From assembly GCF_018139625.1 (NCBI RefSeq), contig NZ_JAGSOH010000005.1:1-64000 (forward strand): a DNA stretch of 64,000 nt. The letters run 5' to 3'. The translations under genes and the position numbers were made by a program. Positions 63,912 to 64,000 of this stretch are shown here, in pieces. Each line of letters begins with the position of its first letter. Positions within the stretch are counted from its first letter, which is position 1. The notes beneath the pieces are model-generated. The model searched no databases. It saw nothing but the letters and a program-made list of their open reading frames with translations, and had not been told where the DNA came from. The stretch is from Actinospica acidithermotolerans. Lineage in GTDB: Bacteria; Actinomycetota; Actinomycetes; Streptomycetales; Catenulisporaceae.

Positions 63912-64000
63912 TCAGCCCTTCGCCGCCGTCTTGACGAGCACGAGGCCGCCGTTGGGGCCGGGAACGGCACCCTTGATCAGCAGCAGGCCCTTCTCGGCGT
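63912..64000 (-). CDS. rplC: 50S ribosomal protein L3, C-terminal fragment (5' part outside window)
   Basis: About 29 C-terminal residues are visible, ending [19 protein letters not shown] before TGA at 63912-63914, preceded by EKGLLLIK. This is the L3 C-terminus, and its place 5 bp before rplD fits the S10 operon order. The rest lies beyond the window. Confidence 0.93.
   Translation of the reverse strand, partial: AEKGLLLIKGAVPGPNGGLVLVKTAAKG

Noticed and set aside
1-64000. tRNA, rRNA or prophage genes
   Set aside because: No cloverleaf-like sequence, rRNA motif, integrase or phage structural gene was recognised by reading either strand.

Overview
The window is very GC-rich, densely coding chromosomal DNA from an actinobacterium. 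The evidence is GTG and TTG starts, ATGA/GTGA stop-start overlaps, zinc-binding (C+) forms of ribosomal proteins S4, S14 and L36, and actinobacterial families such as MmyB-like XRE regulators, DUF1707, DUF2079, CBM2-GH18 and the FxSxx-COOH RiPP system. It fits Streptomyces or the Catenulispora/Actinospica group, but the genus cannot be fixed by reading alone.

Left part (1-9.8 kb): the tail of an MmyB-type regulator, then a complete FxSxx-COOH (Fxs) locus. It holds a 49-residue precursor ending F-N-S-S-L, a radical SAM/SPASM enzyme fused to an HEXXH domain (FxsB), a translationally coupled AAC(3)-type acetyltransferase, a TIR-like FxsC, and a 1307-residue FxsT with a P-loop, TIR-like, NB-ARC and TPR architecture. 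This is the most interesting system in the window. Its chemistry family is known, but its biological role is not.

Middle part (9.8-42 kb): accessory genes first. These are an alpha/beta hydrolase, a methyltransferase, a CBM2-GH18 glycosidase, a two-component system, a THUMP-like methyltransferase, a DUF2079 membrane protein, OsmC, a flavin electron-transfer pair, and a G1 glutamic peptidase. Housekeeping follows on the minus strand: glmS-acpS-nnr-alr-hydrolase-tsaE and tsaB-rimI-tsaD, with two ABC exporter pairs, an acetyltransferase, an orphan NarL-type kinase and glmM.

Right part (42-64 kb): ribosomal protein operons on the minus strand. They comprise rplM-rpsI; rplC(partial)-rplD-rplW-rplB-rpsS-rplV-rpsC-rplP-rpmC-rpsQ; rplN-rplX-rplE-rpsN; rpsH-rplF-rplR-rpsE-rpmD-rplO; secY-adk-map; and infA-rpmJ-rpsM-rpsK-rpsD-rpoA-rplQ-truA. 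The spc block is split between rpsN and rpsH by a polysaccharide deacetylase and a VOC protein, with a near-ideal intrinsic terminator after rpsN. Hairpin terminators also separate S10 from spc, rplO from secY, rpsD from rpoA, rplQ from truA and rpsI from glmM.

Two signals are not explained by the genes. First, many genes (osmC, the ferric-reductase-like gene, tsaD, map, rpoA, rpmJ, probably glmS) have their own 3' end, stop codon included, repeated just downstream as tandem or near-tandem copies. Second, two ~165-bp inverted-repeat elements flanked by TA (MITE-like) lie in opposite orientation 17.5 kb apart. Each is inserted so that the target TA plus the first G of the element forms the TAG stop codon of the upstream gene. 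All statements come from reading the sequence; no database search was run.
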